Of a stretch of 64,000 nucleotides of DNA, positions 21,784-35,267 are shown piece by piece. Position numbers and translations under genes: made by a program. This DNA comes from Erpobdella octoculata (taxonomy: Eukaryota > Annelida > Clitellata > Hirudinida > Erpobdellidae), in contig OZ022244.1 in assembly GCA_963978895.1 (NCBI GenBank), forward strand, positions 21,775,992 to 21,839,991, read 5' to 3'. A model generated the notes under the pieces. That model did not search any database. It saw only the letters and a program-made list of their open reading frames with translations, and was not told the origin of the DNA. Positions within the stretch are counted from its first letter, which is position 1. Every line of letters starts with the position of its first letter.

Positions 21784-24700
21784 ATGTCTAGGGGAAATAG
21801 TGCAGGGTTTGATCGTCATATAACGATATTTTCTCCTGAAGGAAGACTTTATCAAGTTGGTTAGTAAATTGATGCTTAATCCAGTACACACGCTTCTGTT
21901 ATATGTTCTCTAACTCTAATCAATCTAATCACTAATCTATGAAATAACTATTAAGTAAGCAGTCACTTTTTACAAACTTTTATTTAGGTTTTTTCCTTTA
22001 CTAAACTGTTTGTGTGGCTTTCTCTGTACACAAATCTTGCAAGTGAAATTTAATCAGCTTTTTAACTTTAACTAGCTAGGATTCCTAGCCTAGTAGGAAG
22101 CTGAAACTTTCAGCATATCTTCACATTGGATGACAATACATGATTCAATTAAAAAAAAAACAAAACGTAATTTGAACATCTTTTGTATACGTACACACAG
22201 ACACACATCGATTGTTTGTGTTAACAAACTCGTTTTGGTAAGGTTTCCCACGGACGGCCCGTGCCGAAAAATAATCGTATTATTTTTCTTTTGTCACAAT
22301 AACATAAAAAAACAAATTTAATACCAATTTTAATTTTTAAAAAAAAACATTTATTGTAATTTGAGAGACTGTGAAAACGTAAGTAGTACCCTTCCAAGCC
22401 CTATTTACATCGTAGTTGTGAGTGGTGAGGTACGATGATCGTATGAATGAAATGAATAAAAAATAAATAAAATTAGTTTATAATAAAATTTTATTTAAAA
22501 AACAAACTATCAGTTGTAAATAAAAATTCCATTAAAATTTTAAAACTCACCGCCCGGTAACTCGGGACGGTTTGCAAGAAGTAAGAAAATTGGAAATTAT
22601 TAAACTAAGTTAACTTCTTTAAATAAACAAAATTTCAAATTTTTAATGAAGAAAAACTAAAAAATAAATGTTAAAAAAGTAGTTTATTCGAAGCAACGTC
22701 GAAATTTGAATATTTGTAAGCGAACATTGTGTATTTGCGTCGTTTAAACTTTTCCTTCAAATCCTTCGTTTAAACTTTTCCTTAAAACTCAAACGTACAT
22801 AAATTATAATTACATTATTTATTTTTTTATATGACATTTTCCCATTTTAAATAAATTACTTATACTAATTATCATAATTTTTAAACTAGTGTTTACTTTT
22901 AATCGTGTTTATAGTTAATTATAGCCGAGAATTATGTATTAATCCGACATACGGGCCGTCCGTGGGAAACTTTACCCTCGTTTTTTCCTTTACTAAACTT
23001 GTTTAATAATAGCACCACCGTTTTTCACACCAGTAACTATTATTCCCATATTGGTGTTAGTGTAAGTTAGGCAGATGAATAACTGAAACGCGCAGGGCAA
23101 ACGTCCCATGCATACATCTCACCAGTAGTCCATACAATCACAAACATCTTAATTGTTTACTATGCAAAAACGATGTTACAAGAATTTTTTTTGCTCGAGT
23201 GTTTATTGAATCAAAGATTTTAAATATTTATGAAATTAATTGTAAAAGATGCCTACATAATATGGTGGTTATAAAAGAAAAGTTCAATATAGTTCTTGAA
23301 TCTTGATTCAAAGTGAGTTGCATTGAACTTTCTGCATAACTCCTGGGTAAAGTTCTAGTATAGCGTCATCGGTCGATTTTGATGAGAAATGACCGGTTTT
23401 TTAACGTAATTCATATTTAAAACATAAATAAAGACTAAATACAACATAAATAATTTAAAAGAAAACAAAAAAATCGCACTTTAGAACATATAGAAATTGC
23501 TCCCAAAGCGAATGTAGTTCCCGGTGAAGATCTATCTATATTATAGTAGCCCACGTCACTCACTCACTCACTGATTCTGTCACGCTTACGTAATTAGTCG
23601 TATAGACAATATCAATGTGCACGTAAGAATTTATGGCGCGCAGGCGTGTAATAAAAATTATTATGCAATTGTACCTATCTCAGTCTCAGTCCTAGAGATA
23701 AAAAAAAGTGGCGCTGCAATCGAAAAATATTATATAATGAGATTTAAAAAAATCTCAGAAATAAGGACCACTTCTCGATGGCCGTCAATTCACAAGAAAT
23801 GTCGTGTATACTGAAATTCTTTAATAACCAATTATTGCACTTTTCAATTTTCACATCCTTTGAATTTTTATGAAATACTTTAGTAAATTGAAAATTGTAA
23901 CACAATAAAAAATTTCCTTAAATTTGCTGATATATAAAAAAATTTTTTATGGTTATCAAATGTCATTTTGTTTTTGTTGACTATTTTTTATAAAATGTAT
24001 TAAAAGTACATCGTAATTTTAAAACATGCGTCCTTGGGGCGGGCAAAACCACTATGTATGTATGTATGTTAGCAATTACACATAACTCGGTGGCCGCAGG
24101 GGTCAGCAATCAGCAGTTGATAAAAGTTAGTGAGCGCAGGCGTGTAATAAAAGTTATTACGCAAGTGTACAATGTTCTGAGCTTATTCTATTAAACAGTT
24201 TTTAAACAGTGTTTTTATTGAAATCGGCCGATGATGCTATACTAGAACTTTACCAACTCCTGAGTTTGATAATGGAGAAACTTTTTTTTTATTTAAAAAG
24301 GTTTTGCTTTTCTTCTAAATTTTCGAAAACAATATGTAAGCTGCATTGCTGTAGGTGCTCTTGCAATCTTTAAAATCTGCGTTTGCATCTGAACGCCTGA
24401 GTTCATGTAGATGTGGAAAGGAGACATGAGATAAAGTTTGAATAATTTTATAAGTGAAAGCGATACAATTTTATTTTTTTATATTTAATAACTAGAGACA
24501 CTAAGCTATGACATATATAAATTGTATCTTGATTAATATTCATTTGTAATTCTGATTGTTACAGTTAATATGTGTAATATTTTTTAAAAATCTAATAAAT
24601 TTTATAATACAAACTATTGCAGAATATGCCTTCAAAGCTATTAATCAAGCAGGAATAACATCAGTAGCTGTGAGGGGAACCGATGCTGCAGTTGTCGTAT

Positions 24701-27700
24701 CTCAAAAGAAAGTTCCGGTAATAATAACAAATTTCAAATTATTAATTAAATTTAAATGAGCTGCTTGAAATCAGATTAACCTAAAGCTGTTCTTTACCAT
24801 TGTATGTTAAATCGTTTTAACACTTAAGATAAATATAAGCTGAAAAGCGGAGGCCCTCGGGGAAGAGCAAAAGTGTTCGCTTCTCGTATCTGTTTGATTT
24901 AGGATTTGCTAAACTGAGTGGCTTAAGAGCAGAGTGGAAGTTCCATCAAAAAGATAAGATTTTTGGGAGTGACATAGGTTTTTCTGGGTTAAAAAATGCT
25001 CATTAATAACTGAGAAATGGATTTGAATCAATGAGCCAAAGAAAAACCTGGTAATGCCACTGATATATACAGGGTGTTCAAAAAGTTTCGCCCGATTTAT
25101 GGTGAATAAGAACTACGAGTATAATTTATTCATAGAAACCACTGACACGCTGAATATCGCTCACCATCTTCCTGCCACTTTTTGTTCAAACGGGTGTTGA
25201 AGTCAATTCAGTTTTTTGTCCTGGAATATGGCTTTTAGACTCGATCAAAATCAAAGAATCGCTACTGTTCGACATTATTACCAGTGTGGCTCAAATGCAA
25301 CTGAGGCGAGCTGTCGACTTAGCGAAGAATTTAGTATTCATGCTGTTCAAGGTAGGAACATCAAGTCCATCGTCAGCAAGTTCGAAACAACGGACTCTGT
25401 GAACGATGCATCCAGATCTGGACGGACAACTACAGCAACATCTGATGTAAAAGGAGAACAGATAGCTGCTAGTCTAATCAACAGTCCTCAAAAATATGTT
25501 TGAAGCCTATCCAGTGAACTCCAAATCAGTCGCCAGAGTGTTCATAAGTTACTGAGTAAAAAAAATTTTAAACCCTATATTCCTCATTTGTTCTATTCTC
25601 TGCATGATGGAGATACTGATCGGAGAGTTGAGTTTTCAGAGATGTTCCTTGACTTAATGCGCGATGATGACAATTTTCAAGATAACATCTGGTGGTCAGA
25701 TAAAGCTTCCTTCAAACTGAATGGCCAAATCAATCGTCATAACTGCATGTATTGGAGCCATGAAAATCCGCGTGTGGTTTTGGAGAAAGAAGTTAATGTA
25801 CCAGGAATAACTGTCTGGACTGCGATGTCGAGCAATGGAATTATTGGCCCATTTTTCTTCGACGCGTCCGTCGCTGGCAAACGGTAGGTACCTCAACATG
25901 CTTCAAACCTACTTCCTTCCTCAAATACAGCAGCAACAATGAGACATTCACTTCCAACAGGATGGGGCTCCAGCTTACTATGCGTGTTGTGTTCGTAACT
26001 GGCTTGACATCAATTTTCGTGGCAGATGGATTGGTTGGCGTGGGCCGATCGAATGGCCAGCACGTTCACCCGATTTATCTCTGATGGACTTCTTTTTATG
26101 GTGTACAAAGAGAAACCACGAACCATTCCTGACATTCGCCAAATTATTACCAAACAAGTAAAGGAAAAACGACTGTTTTACACAAACTTTAATTTCAAAT
26201 ACACTCGATTTAGAAATACGAAAGATGTTCAGATTAAGTTTTTTATTGAAATTGAATCATGTATTGTCATCCAATATAAACCTATGCTGAAAGTTTCAGC
26301 TTTCTAGCTAGTCAAAAAGCTGGTTAAATTTTACTTGGTTAAATTTTACTTGCATGATTTGCATACAGAGAAAGCCACATAAAGCCACATAAAGCACAAA
26401 CAGAGATTGTAACCTAAATAAAAGTTTTTAAAAATTAGCCACAATCGATATGGAACTGTGCCGAAAGGTTGGTCGGAGTGTTGTGTCACGAATGTTTTCT
26501 TGTATCGAACACAACGGAGAACATTCTGTTAATATTTATCATTTATAACAAACTTGTTTCTGTCATATTGGTCATCGTTGCTTCTTTGGTTCATTCGTAG
26601 ATATTATTGTACTCATAGTTCTCATTCACCATATAATAAAATTAATTGAAAATCTTCATTCGTTATTTATATAAAATCGGGCGGAACTTTTAGGACACCT
26701 TGTATATATACTGGAAACAGTTAACAACTGTTACAATAAACATTGTAACGTAGGTCCTGTTCATATTATGCTGGAGTTTGTTACAAATGAAGTTTCACTG
26801 TAAACTAGTTTAAAATTGTCAGAAATGCAAACTTATTTAAAGTAATTTCTTTATAAAATATAACATTTTGTTATAAATTCTGATTTTTTGCTGACTTATT
26901 AAGGTCTGAATAAGATAATATTTTTTGATTTAAAACAAACTATTTTTTAAGGACAAGCTCTTGGATGCATCAACAGTTACACATTTGTTCAACCTCACAG
27001 AAAATATAGGATGTGTAATGACGGGCATGCTTGGTAATTTATTAAATTAATTTCATATTTTATTGATTTTTCTTTAGATGGCTTTATACATTACTTTTAC
27101 TGCTAATTAACTGTACATATTGATTCGTCTTTATTTCAGCTGATAGCAAATATCAAGTTCAAAGAGCAAGATATGAAGCGGCCAACTGGAAATACAAATA
27201 CGGCTACGACATTCCAGTGGATATGCTATGCAAGAGGATAGCCGACATATCCCAGGTGTACACCCAAAGTGCTGAAATGAGACCTCTTGGTTGTAGCATG
27301 ATTGTTATTGGAGTTGATGAGTTTAGTCGACCACAGGTTGGTCATTATTATGCAGTTAATAATAATAGTCTTTGCTATTTATTGATAGTCTGTAATAGAT
27401 TATTATTTTTTATGATTCCAATGGGAAGCAACCTAAAAACAGCAAAAGTTTCAATTTTTATTGAATTGCTCATTACTAGAAAATATCGTATAAGTGAAAT
27501 TAAAATTTGAAGCCTTAAATCTGCAAAATAATGGATCTCGTTTATGCCATAAACTGCTACATTTTTTGTATTGTAGGTATTCAAAGCTGATCCAGCTGGT
27601 TACTACTGCGGTTATAAGGCAACTTCTGCTGGAGTTAAACAACCTGAAGCTTTAAGTTTCTTGGAAAAGAAGATAAAGAAAAAACAAGATTACTCTCTCA

Positions 27701-28540
27701 AAGAAGCCATTGATGTTAGTATGAAGAAATTTCTTTTTAATTTTTATATGAGCCAGGAATATTTAGCTAATGATCATTTTATTTAAAAACTAGGTGAAAT
27801 CGATATGTTGAAAAGGTATTCAACAGCCAGTATGTTGGGCATCTCTTTTGTAGCTGATGAAGTTCTCAGCTTTCCAGTTTTGACTTTATTTGAACCTTAC
27901 AATTGGGTATTCAGAGGGTCCTGGGCTCTGTAATTCTCACATCTATGTTTGTATAATAAAACAAGCAATGTGATGAGGTTATAAAAATATCAAACCGAAA
28001 ACAAACTAAATCATGTGCATCACAATATTATCCTAACTGGCCTACATTCATACCATAGGTTTGCCACTTCTGTTATAGATGTTGCTGCACACAATATGTA
28101 ACATTTTAACAAACTTTCATGCGTATTGGCTTATAATAAAAAAATCCAACTTAATCTATTTAATTTAACTTTACTGATCAAAAAACAATATATATATAGC
28201 ATTTCATTCATGAATCAAAGTGTTTGATAAGTCCTTTTTTAACATTTTTTTATAAAGTCATTAGACTTTATTTTTGAAAACTAGTTCATCTTATACTTTC
28301 AGTTGGCAATATCCTGTCTTCAGCACATTCTATCTGCTGAGTTCAAAGCATCAGATATTGAAGTTGGAGTGGTGACTGTTGCCAATCCTAAATTTCAGTA
28401 AGTTCCAATATTCTTTTTTTTGATGACTTCTGTTTAACATGAATTGATAGCAATAACATTGATCATGTTGATTTTGCAGAGTTCTCTCCGAGTCAGAGAT
28501 TGATGTTCATCTGTCTGCAATTGCTGAACGAGACGTTTGA
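21784..28540 (+). CDS. PSMA6: 20S proteasome subunit alpha type 6 (alpha-1), complete
   Basis: Seven exons join in phase: 21784-21859, 24623-24717, 26952-27033, 27140-27336, 27577-27714, 28303-28397 and 28480-28540 (TGA). They give 247 residues against 246 in human PSMA6. The start ATG opens [20 protein letters not shown], which includes the proteasome alpha-subunit signature ([18 protein letters not shown]). [36 protein letters not shown] and [11 protein letters not shown] follow. Alpha subunits form the outer rings of the 20S core and gate substrate entry; they lack the catalytic Thr. Intron 1 (about 2.8 kb) hosts two complete TIR elements and intron 2 (about 2.2 kb) a mariner-type element. 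All splice phases are preserved, so the gene appears functional. Confidence 0.98.
21990..22236 (+). repeat. Dispersed repeat family A, copy 3 (interrupted by a MITE)
   Basis: Matches 13076-13585 (CTTTCTCTGTACACAAATCT, AGCTGAAACTTTCAGCATA, TTGGATGACAATACATGATT). The copy breaks at CTCGTTTT, where the 740-bp element is inserted, and resumes at 22977. Confidence 0.8.
22237..22976. mobile_element. 740-bp TIR element with 8-bp target duplication (PSMA6 intron 1)
   Basis: The left end is GGTAAGGTTTCCCACGGACG; the inverted right end is GGTAAAGTTTCCCACGGACG. The arms continue to about 26 nt with one mismatch. The flanks are identical: CTCGTTTT at 22229-22236 and 22977-22984. AT-rich interior without an ORF. 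An 8-bp duplication points to hAT, P, Merlin or a similar superfamily; the GGTAAAGTT start is not the usual hAT CAG. Nested in repeat family A. Confidence 0.88.
23346..24254. mobile_element. 909-bp TIR element with 8-bp target duplication (PSMA6 intron 1)
   Basis: The left end is GGTAAAGTTCTAGTATAGCG; the inverted right end is GGTAAAGTTCTAGTATAGCA. The arms run about 34 nt with two mismatches. The flanking duplication AACTCCTG is at 23338-23345 and 24255-24262. An internal 37-nt stretch (GCGCAGGCGTGTAATAAAA...) is present twice in direct orientation, at 23637-23673 and 24134-24170. No ORF. It shares the first nine terminal bases with the 740-bp element. Confidence 0.9.
25070..26702 (+). pseudogene. 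Decayed mariner/IS630-type DNA transposon with transposase remnants
   Basis: The ends are inverted: CAGGGTGTTCAAAAAGTTTC at the left and CAAGGTGTCCTAAAAGTTCC as the inverted right end, both followed by GCCCGATTT and flanked by TA. The transposase starts at about 25228 ([20 protein letters not shown]), with a helix-turn-helix region of the kind seen in mariner/Tc-like proteins. An in-frame TGA follows at 25501-25503. A DDE-domain piece reads [23 protein letters not shown] and [19 protein letters not shown]. After a stop at about 25887 and a shift, it continues [19 protein letters not shown] and [15 protein letters not shown]. The second acidic motif reads SDKASF where SDEASF is usual. Several stops and a nested repeat make it inactive. 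Intron 2 of PSMA6. Confidence 0.88.
26190..26430 (-). repeat. Dispersed repeat family A, copy 4, nested in the mariner element
   Basis: Reverse complement of the 13.1-13.6 kb repeat (TTGAATCATGTATTGTCATC, GAAAGTTTCAGCTTTCTAGC). It lies between the DDE remnants and the right inverted end of the mariner-type element. Confidence 0.8.
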
Positions 28541-28606
28541 GTGATGTTTTAAAGGATTGTAAAACATTAAATACCTGTGTTGATATATTATTTTATTCAC
28601 TATTAA

Positions 28607-28612
28607 ATAAAT
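28607..28612 (+). promoter_or_regulatory. Poly(A) signal of PSMA6
   Basis: AATAAA 67 nt past the stop codon, followed by a T/GT-rich stretch. Confidence 0.75.
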
Positions 28613-31600
28613 TTGTGTCTTACAATTTCTGGCTTTAATAATGATTTTGAGGCTGTCTCATTAAATGTCTATTGGATACTCAGAAACGATACAACTTGGC
28701 TGTTTTTCTTTAAGTAAATATACCTTTGTAGTGTCTTGTCTTAAGTACCTTTTTAGTGTCTTGTCTTGGTAGATTAGGAAAAGCTGTATGTTGGGAAACG
28801 AAAACAGCTTAGTTCGCGATCAATTTAAAACTGCGATCAAAAGTGTAAGGAATGAATATACAATTGCGTTATTTCGGCGAAGGCCAGCCAATCGCTTGTT
28901 CATTTGTTGCTGAACATAAATCCCAGGTCAAAAGGATTTTTTCGACTTAACTGCAATTTCCTATTTAATATAACCCTTCTGTATGCAGTTATATTTGCAC
29001 AATAGATCATTGCAGATCTTTAAATGGGCTCCTGAAATCATATTTGCTTTCCACGCCCACCTGAAGCACGTGCAGCTTATCCTTGGTTTCTGGTCAGAAT
29101 TTAATTGAATTGTTTTTGACTGGTGAATTATTACAAAAGCTGTTGATAGGCTGCGGCCTATTTATTGCCACTTAAGAATCACAGGTATAAGCGAGTCTAT
29201 TACTGACCTGTTTCAGGCTAAGAGTATTGCAGCTATACCTGAGCCAGCTATTCAAGTCTTTTGAATGACAGCGTTATTAGGGCGTGAACCTCATAGGATT
29301 TTGCTCTATTTATGCACGTGAGTGACTAGCTGTGCTTAATTTAATCTTTAGGTCTTTAATTTTAACTATAAATTTAAATAACTATTTAAAAATTTTATTT
29401 AAAACTTATGTTAATAATAGCTCTATACACGCGGACTGATTGTTTGTTCTAGGTTGGCGAAAATTATTCGAGGGCGTCAGTGAGCAAGAGCCGCCGACAA
29501 GCGTGCGTGAGTAGTTTTATTTGGTTATATCCTTTTATCTTTTTACTCTAAAGTATTTAAAACAATAAACTTATTTAAATGAGGAATTAGTTGTAACGTA
29601 AACTCCGTGTTGCTTAAAGTTTGAATCCTCAACTATCGATATTATCGTATTATATTGTATATTGTATCGTGGCTCAATACAACAGGTAATTAGATATTGA
29701 CTTTAAAAGTCAGTTCTAGTAGTCTGCTTGATGCATTTTTGAAATTGTACACTTATAATATTGGTGACGATCGGGAAAAACTTTGTCATAACCATAGCAT
29801 AGGAATAGTTTACGATTTTATGAGTTTTAGCGTCTGGAAAAGAGGCGATCGCATGGCTCTGTGATATGGTATTATATTATATTTATTATAAACTCAATAG
29901 TCAATAGCGGGTTTTATATCGAAATTGGTGCAGGTTGCTATACTAGGAGATTACATAAAATAGTAGGTTTAACTGTTATCATAACATACGTTTTCAGTCC
30001 AATATATTGTTTAATATTAATCACTTATGACTTATACTGACTATAGATATTGAATGTATTAAGTTCACACTAACCTGCCAAAATTGAAAAAATAAGTCAT
30101 TATGATCAGATAATGAGTTTTGGTTTTAGTTTATTTTATACTTGGCTTTAAACCACTTGAAAAAAATCATTAAATTTATATTTTCATTTTGTGGTTCAGT
30201 TAGAGTTAAAAGTTAAATCATAAATGCTGGCCTGTCAGTTAGATGAAGTTGTATGATCGGTCTTGCTTGGTGTGTTTGGGAAATTAGCTCTGAATTATAA
30301 AAACCACCAAGTGCTGATTGTAGTTATTTAGTATTGTTTATAATTATTAGCATATGTACTAAGTTTTTTTTAATAGTATGAGCCTTTAAAACTTTAAAGT
30401 TACTAGCTAACGCTTGGCAAGGATTACATCTATCTCCTTGCTCGCTCTGTAGTAGTGCACCTATGTGCTTCAGTAAAAAGGCTGTAGAAATTTGTATAGT
30501 TGGTTGGTTGATCGAAAGATGCATCACATCATGCAGCATAATTTGTTGGAAAAGAATATTGTGTGTAGATCAACTAGCTATTTGACTTTTGTTCAGTACT
30601 TTACTGGTAAAGATACATTATTAATTGCCTAAGTAATCTAAGTGAATTAGTTCGATTTAATGAGTATTTCAATGCTGGCCTATCTATTATATATGAGATT
30701 TAAGAAAATGCCTTAGCTGCTCAAATAGTATATTCAATCTTACGAAACACCACAGGGATTCAGTATTCAAGATCACAAGTTTTCTTAGTGTAGTTAGTAG
30801 TCAAAGCTTGTAGAGTTGCATTCTTGAAAGGCTTATTTGCATAGGTAATAAAGACAAACATTTTTGTTCAATATAAGATGGTTTGATTCTGCCAGTTATG
30901 AACTTGTCATAGCTTTAATTTTTGCTTTCTTATCCATGACAAAAGATTCTGTTGTAAAACTTTGAAGGGTCTATCTTATTGCAGATGAAGAGGTTTTTTA
31001 TTGCATCAAAATGCATAGCATGTATTATGAACACAAGTTGTGTGTTGAGTTTGGAGTGTATGAAACTGTGTCCAATCCAAGTAGAAGTGGTTGTACATGA
31101 TGTAGTTTCATTCCAGATGCTTGATATAACCAGACCAGGCTTGACACATCTCTTGTTCACAATAAGTTGTTGTTTCGTATGGAGCTGTTGCAATGAAACG
31201 TTTCTGTTTTTAACATATGAATGTTTTTTTTTAAATAAATAAAAACCACAAAGAATAAATGTAAGATTGAAAGAGTAATTTATTAACTTTTATAGATGTT
31301 TTTATTTGCATATGCATTGAGGTAGAAGTGGTCTGTTGTTCTCAGTTAGCTTAAAATATTTAGATTCAAGTAGGATTAGACGCGAGAACTTCACTCGAAA
31401 AATGTTTGAGTAATTCTGAATATAACCTCAGGTGATAGCATGAATGAAACAGCCATAAGTAAATACATATGTGTGCAGTGGTTCTTGCTGGTAAGAATGC
31501 TTGAATAATTATATTGGAGACTGCTAGTGAGTCAATAATGTCAAAATGGATATGATTTGTATGATTATTTTCAACGTTGAAGGATCCTGGCATGGTGTCT

Positions 31601-32305
31601 ATTTCTCAATATCTGCTTGCTTGCATGCTAGCTTTGCTCACTCCTTGCTTTGTCCAAATAAACCTTGCTTTAATCAGCTTAAGTGTAGTTTCTTGAAATG
31701 GTGACTGTTCAATTATTTGTATGCTGGAGAAAAACCTGGAGCATATTAGTATTGTATTGTATTGCCGCTGTATCTGTAGACAGGTTTAATAAGTACAAGG
31801 TTAACCGAGTTGGTAGAGTGTTAGCCTAGAATGTGAAAGCCTCGTGGTTCGACTCACACTCACTTCCTAGTAGTCCATGTTATCGGAAAATTTAGCGGGT
31901 AAAATCGTTTCTATGTTTGGCATGTAAAAGATCGGTGCCGTTGAGTTCTACAGAGGGCTCTCTATAAATATTCAAATTAATTGATAGAGGTTGTAACCCT
32001 TGTAACTTATGCTGCTAACATAATAGACATTTTTTACTTAAATGTATGCAAATCTTCAACTAACAACAAACCTTGAAGAAAATTATTAAGTTTTGTGACC
32101 AGGTAATAAAATGGATCTTCTGTGTACAGTTGAGAGTTTCAGTTCTGCTTGCAAGTTCTGTAAGGAAGATGCTGTTAAAGAAAATTTGACATGGCTGCTT
32201 ATTTTTTTTTCTTAAAAATATGCACATCAGCTATTAAAACCAAAACTAATAAGTTATTTAAAAATAACTTATTAGTGAATATATCAGCTCCATGTTTTTT
32301 TCCAG
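28613..32305. other. Spacer between PSMA6 and the elongase gene
   Basis: No coding exon is recognised on either strand apart from the SINE at 31800-31990; ORFs here are short and unlike any family I know. The elongase reading frame starts shortly after an acceptor at 32304-32305, so an untranslated first exon and the promoter of the elongase are expected somewhere in this stretch. I cannot place them. Confidence 0.5.
31800..31990 (+). mobile_element. tRNA-derived SINE of a second type
   Basis: A tRNA-like head has A-box GTTGGTAGAGTGTTAGCC and B-box GGTTCGACTC about 30 nt apart, with a tRNA-unrelated tail ending near CTCTCTATAAATATTC. The head starts without an acceptor-stem partner, so this is not a tRNA gene. 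Confidence 0.6.
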
Positions 32306-32346
32306 ATATTTTGTAAAAGATAATCGGACACGACAAAGCATCTAAA

Positions 32347-35267
32347 ATGACTTCAAACTCGACTCATATTCCTTGGATCAAGTTCTTTCAGCAGGAGAAC
32401 TGGTACTATGATCTCTTCATAAAGTATGGAGGTAGGTAATAAATAGAAGTACAGTTAACTATAAACAGTACTGAAATATACAATTAATTTAAAATGATAT
32501 AATTGATTTTTTGTTTTTAATTTAGATCCAAGAACAAAAGACAGTTTCTTGCTGGGAACACCCGAGCCAATGTTGATAATCGTGCTGCTGTATCTTGCCT
32601 TTGTTGTCATAGCCCCTCGTATCATGGAGAGCAGGCCAGCCATGGATCTTAAAAAGCTCATCGTTGCTTACAATTTTGTCCTCGTTGGCTTGTCCGGATA
32701 CATGTGTCTCGAGGTAATGCATTTTAAGTTGTTGTGCTCTAGATATTGATGAGTTTGTATTATTATTATTATTATTATCAAAAAGTTTTTTAACTAAATA
32801 AGCACAAAAGTTCGATAAAGTGTGGTCGTTAATGTCTCCAGAAGATCATTGGGATTTGCTTGATTCAATCGTTGAACTACATAGTTCTATGATTGAACTT
32901 ATCTAAGATTAATTATACGCAATATCTTTTTGATCTGGTGGTAATATTGGTTTGATGAAGGTAGATTATATTAATGAGGCACTTTGTTTAATTAATTAAT
33001 GCTATTTAGTCTTATGTGAGATAATTAGTTTTATTGAAAGAATTTAGTTATTATGACTTGTTTATTTCATTAGAAGGAATTGTTAACAATTATTATTTTT
33101 TATAATGAAGCACTATCATTACCAATCTACATTGCTGTAATTTACAAAGTGAACATTGTCAATATACTGTAATTTACTGAGTGTACATTGTTAATATGCT
33201 TTAATTTACTAGGTGTACATTGTTAATATGCAGTAATTTATGTTATTATTAGTTTTTCATCGTGGCAACCAGACTCGGGTACAGTTATTCCTGTCAACCA
33301 GTAGACTGGGAGTACAAGAGAGATCCTCTTGACATGAGGGTAAGTAAGTTATGTGGTTCAATACAAGTTATAAAATTTCAACTTAATTTTGTTTATTTGT
33401 ATCGTGTTAAAAAGGAATAACTGAGTTTTAAACAGCAGATGACCTTTAATATATATATTTTTTAAATAATAATTTTGATGAATATTCTTATTTGAAGTGT
33501 ATCTTTTTTATGAAACGTTTAAACTTCAAAGATTCTTATCGTTCCAATCATTTAAATGGCGTTGTGACATATTGAAATATTATGTTATTAACAACTCATA
33601 CGTAGGTTGTGTAATGTGGTTGTTTTTTTTTTTTTATTACGTAATCCATTTAAATAAATTGAATGTTTATAAATTTTAATTTTTTTTGCAGATGGTCAGC
33701 GTTAGCTGGTTGTTCTTCTTTTCAAAGATCATCGAACTAGCAGATACTGTAAGTTCACTCACATGACTAGGAACATGTGTTTATTTCGTTCTTTCAAAAG
33801 TGACTTTTTGTTTAGAAAGAAATTATATAATTTATCGTTATCATCTTCAGGTGTTTTTCATCCTGAGAAAAAAGAACAATCAGGTATCATTTTTGCATGT
33901 TTATCACCATGCAACTATGATCATCAACTGGTGGATGGCAGCCAAATATGTTCCTGTTGGACAGTGTATGTTTTACAGGCGTTTTTTATTTCGTTATTTA
34001 TTGGCGATTAAGTTTTTACTCTGTGTTTACATGCATTTGCATTTTTCACTTTTCTCATTAACTTGGGAGTAATCCAGTATTCGGTAACTTGAGTGAAGCT
34101 CTTAATTTCTTCTAGACTAACTCGAGCGAGTTTTACTTAAGAATGAAAAAGTAAGATGTACTCTAGACTTTGAATCTGCTGAATGTTTAGCTCTTTATTA
34201 TACTGTGTAGTTTTTTTTTTGTTTTTTTTTTCATAAATTTAGATTCAAATGAACCTCTTTTTATGTGGGATGCAGTTAAAATAAATAATATTAAACACCA
34301 CTGCTAATTCTAATATCTGTTTTGTTTTAATGTTAAAATTGTTTAGAGTGTTTCATGGATTAATACATTTTAAAATGTTCATATTGCAATCTGTTAATGA
34401 TATAAATAAATATACATATAGAAATGATGTTGTGACCTTGCAGTGTTCTTTAATAAATGATATTGGTCATTAGAATCTTAAACAGACAAAAACAAACTCA
34501 CATCTAATCTAATTTTACATTTTTAAAGTTGTAGTTCTTTAACACTTTTATAACATGAAAATATACTTTTCACTTTTCAGCATTCTTCGTTGGTATTGTA
34601 AACTCCTTCATCCATACACTCATGTATCTTTATTATGCACTTTCTGCTCTCGGACCCGAAATGCAGAAGTACTTGTGGTGGAAGAAGTACATGACCACCA
34701 TGCAACTGGTTGGTATTTTTGTGTGTTTAACTGCATTTCATTTGAGTGCTTGGTTATTGACATTTTTCCTAGTAGATGAGAGATTGAAAGTATCATGACC
34801 AATTGATTGATATGGATTAAGTATAAACTATGTTTTATTGATTTAGTATATTCATATATATGTATTGAATTATTCGATCAAATAAGTTAGCTTGTCTTGT
34901 CTGATATATGAGAGTACCTGACTTTTGTAGTTGTAAATTTTAATAATGATGATTATAAAAAAAATTGCAGGTTCAGTTTGTTCTTGTGGTCAGCCACACT
35001 GGCAACAACTTGTTCATCAGGAAGGATTGTGACTTTCCATGGTTGTACAACACCATCACCTTCTACTATGCTTGGTCCATGATGATTCTTTTCCTCAACT
35101 TTTACTACCAGACCTACGTTTCCAGTAGAAAGAGACAATCTCAACAAAAGAAGAAAGAGGTTAGCGGAGATTCTAAAAAGGCAGTCTCAAACGGCGATAA
35201 GATTGAAGGAGTCGACAAGAAAGCAAGAAGTAGAAAGCATCAGATGAACGGATACAGACACGACTGA
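32347..35267 (+). CDS. ELOVL4-like: Very-long-chain fatty-acid elongase, ELOVL4-type, complete
   Basis: Seven exons join in phase: 32347-32431, 32526-32713, 33253-33339, 33692-33748, 33851-33965, 34581-34708 and 34971-35267 (TGA). They give 318 residues. All ELO family motifs are present in order: [16 protein letters not shown], the iron-binding histidine box [17 protein letters not shown] and TTMQLVQF. There are about seven hydrophobic segments. The family catalyses the condensing step (malonyl-CoA plus acyl-CoA) of chain elongation in the ER membrane. [16 protein letters not shown] and [13 protein letters not shown] point to the ELOVL4 group rather than ELOVL2/5 or ELOVL6. The C-terminus is long and Lys/Arg-rich but does not end in a classic KKXX signal. 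The ATG is the first after an acceptor at 32305, giving a 41-nt 5' UTR piece. Confidence 0.95.
33110..33245 (+). repeat. Three tandem copies of a roughly 38-nt unit in elongase intron 2
   Basis: Units contain TGTAATTTAC and ACATTGTTAATATG. They end directly before the acceptor of the exon at 33253. Confidence 0.8.
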
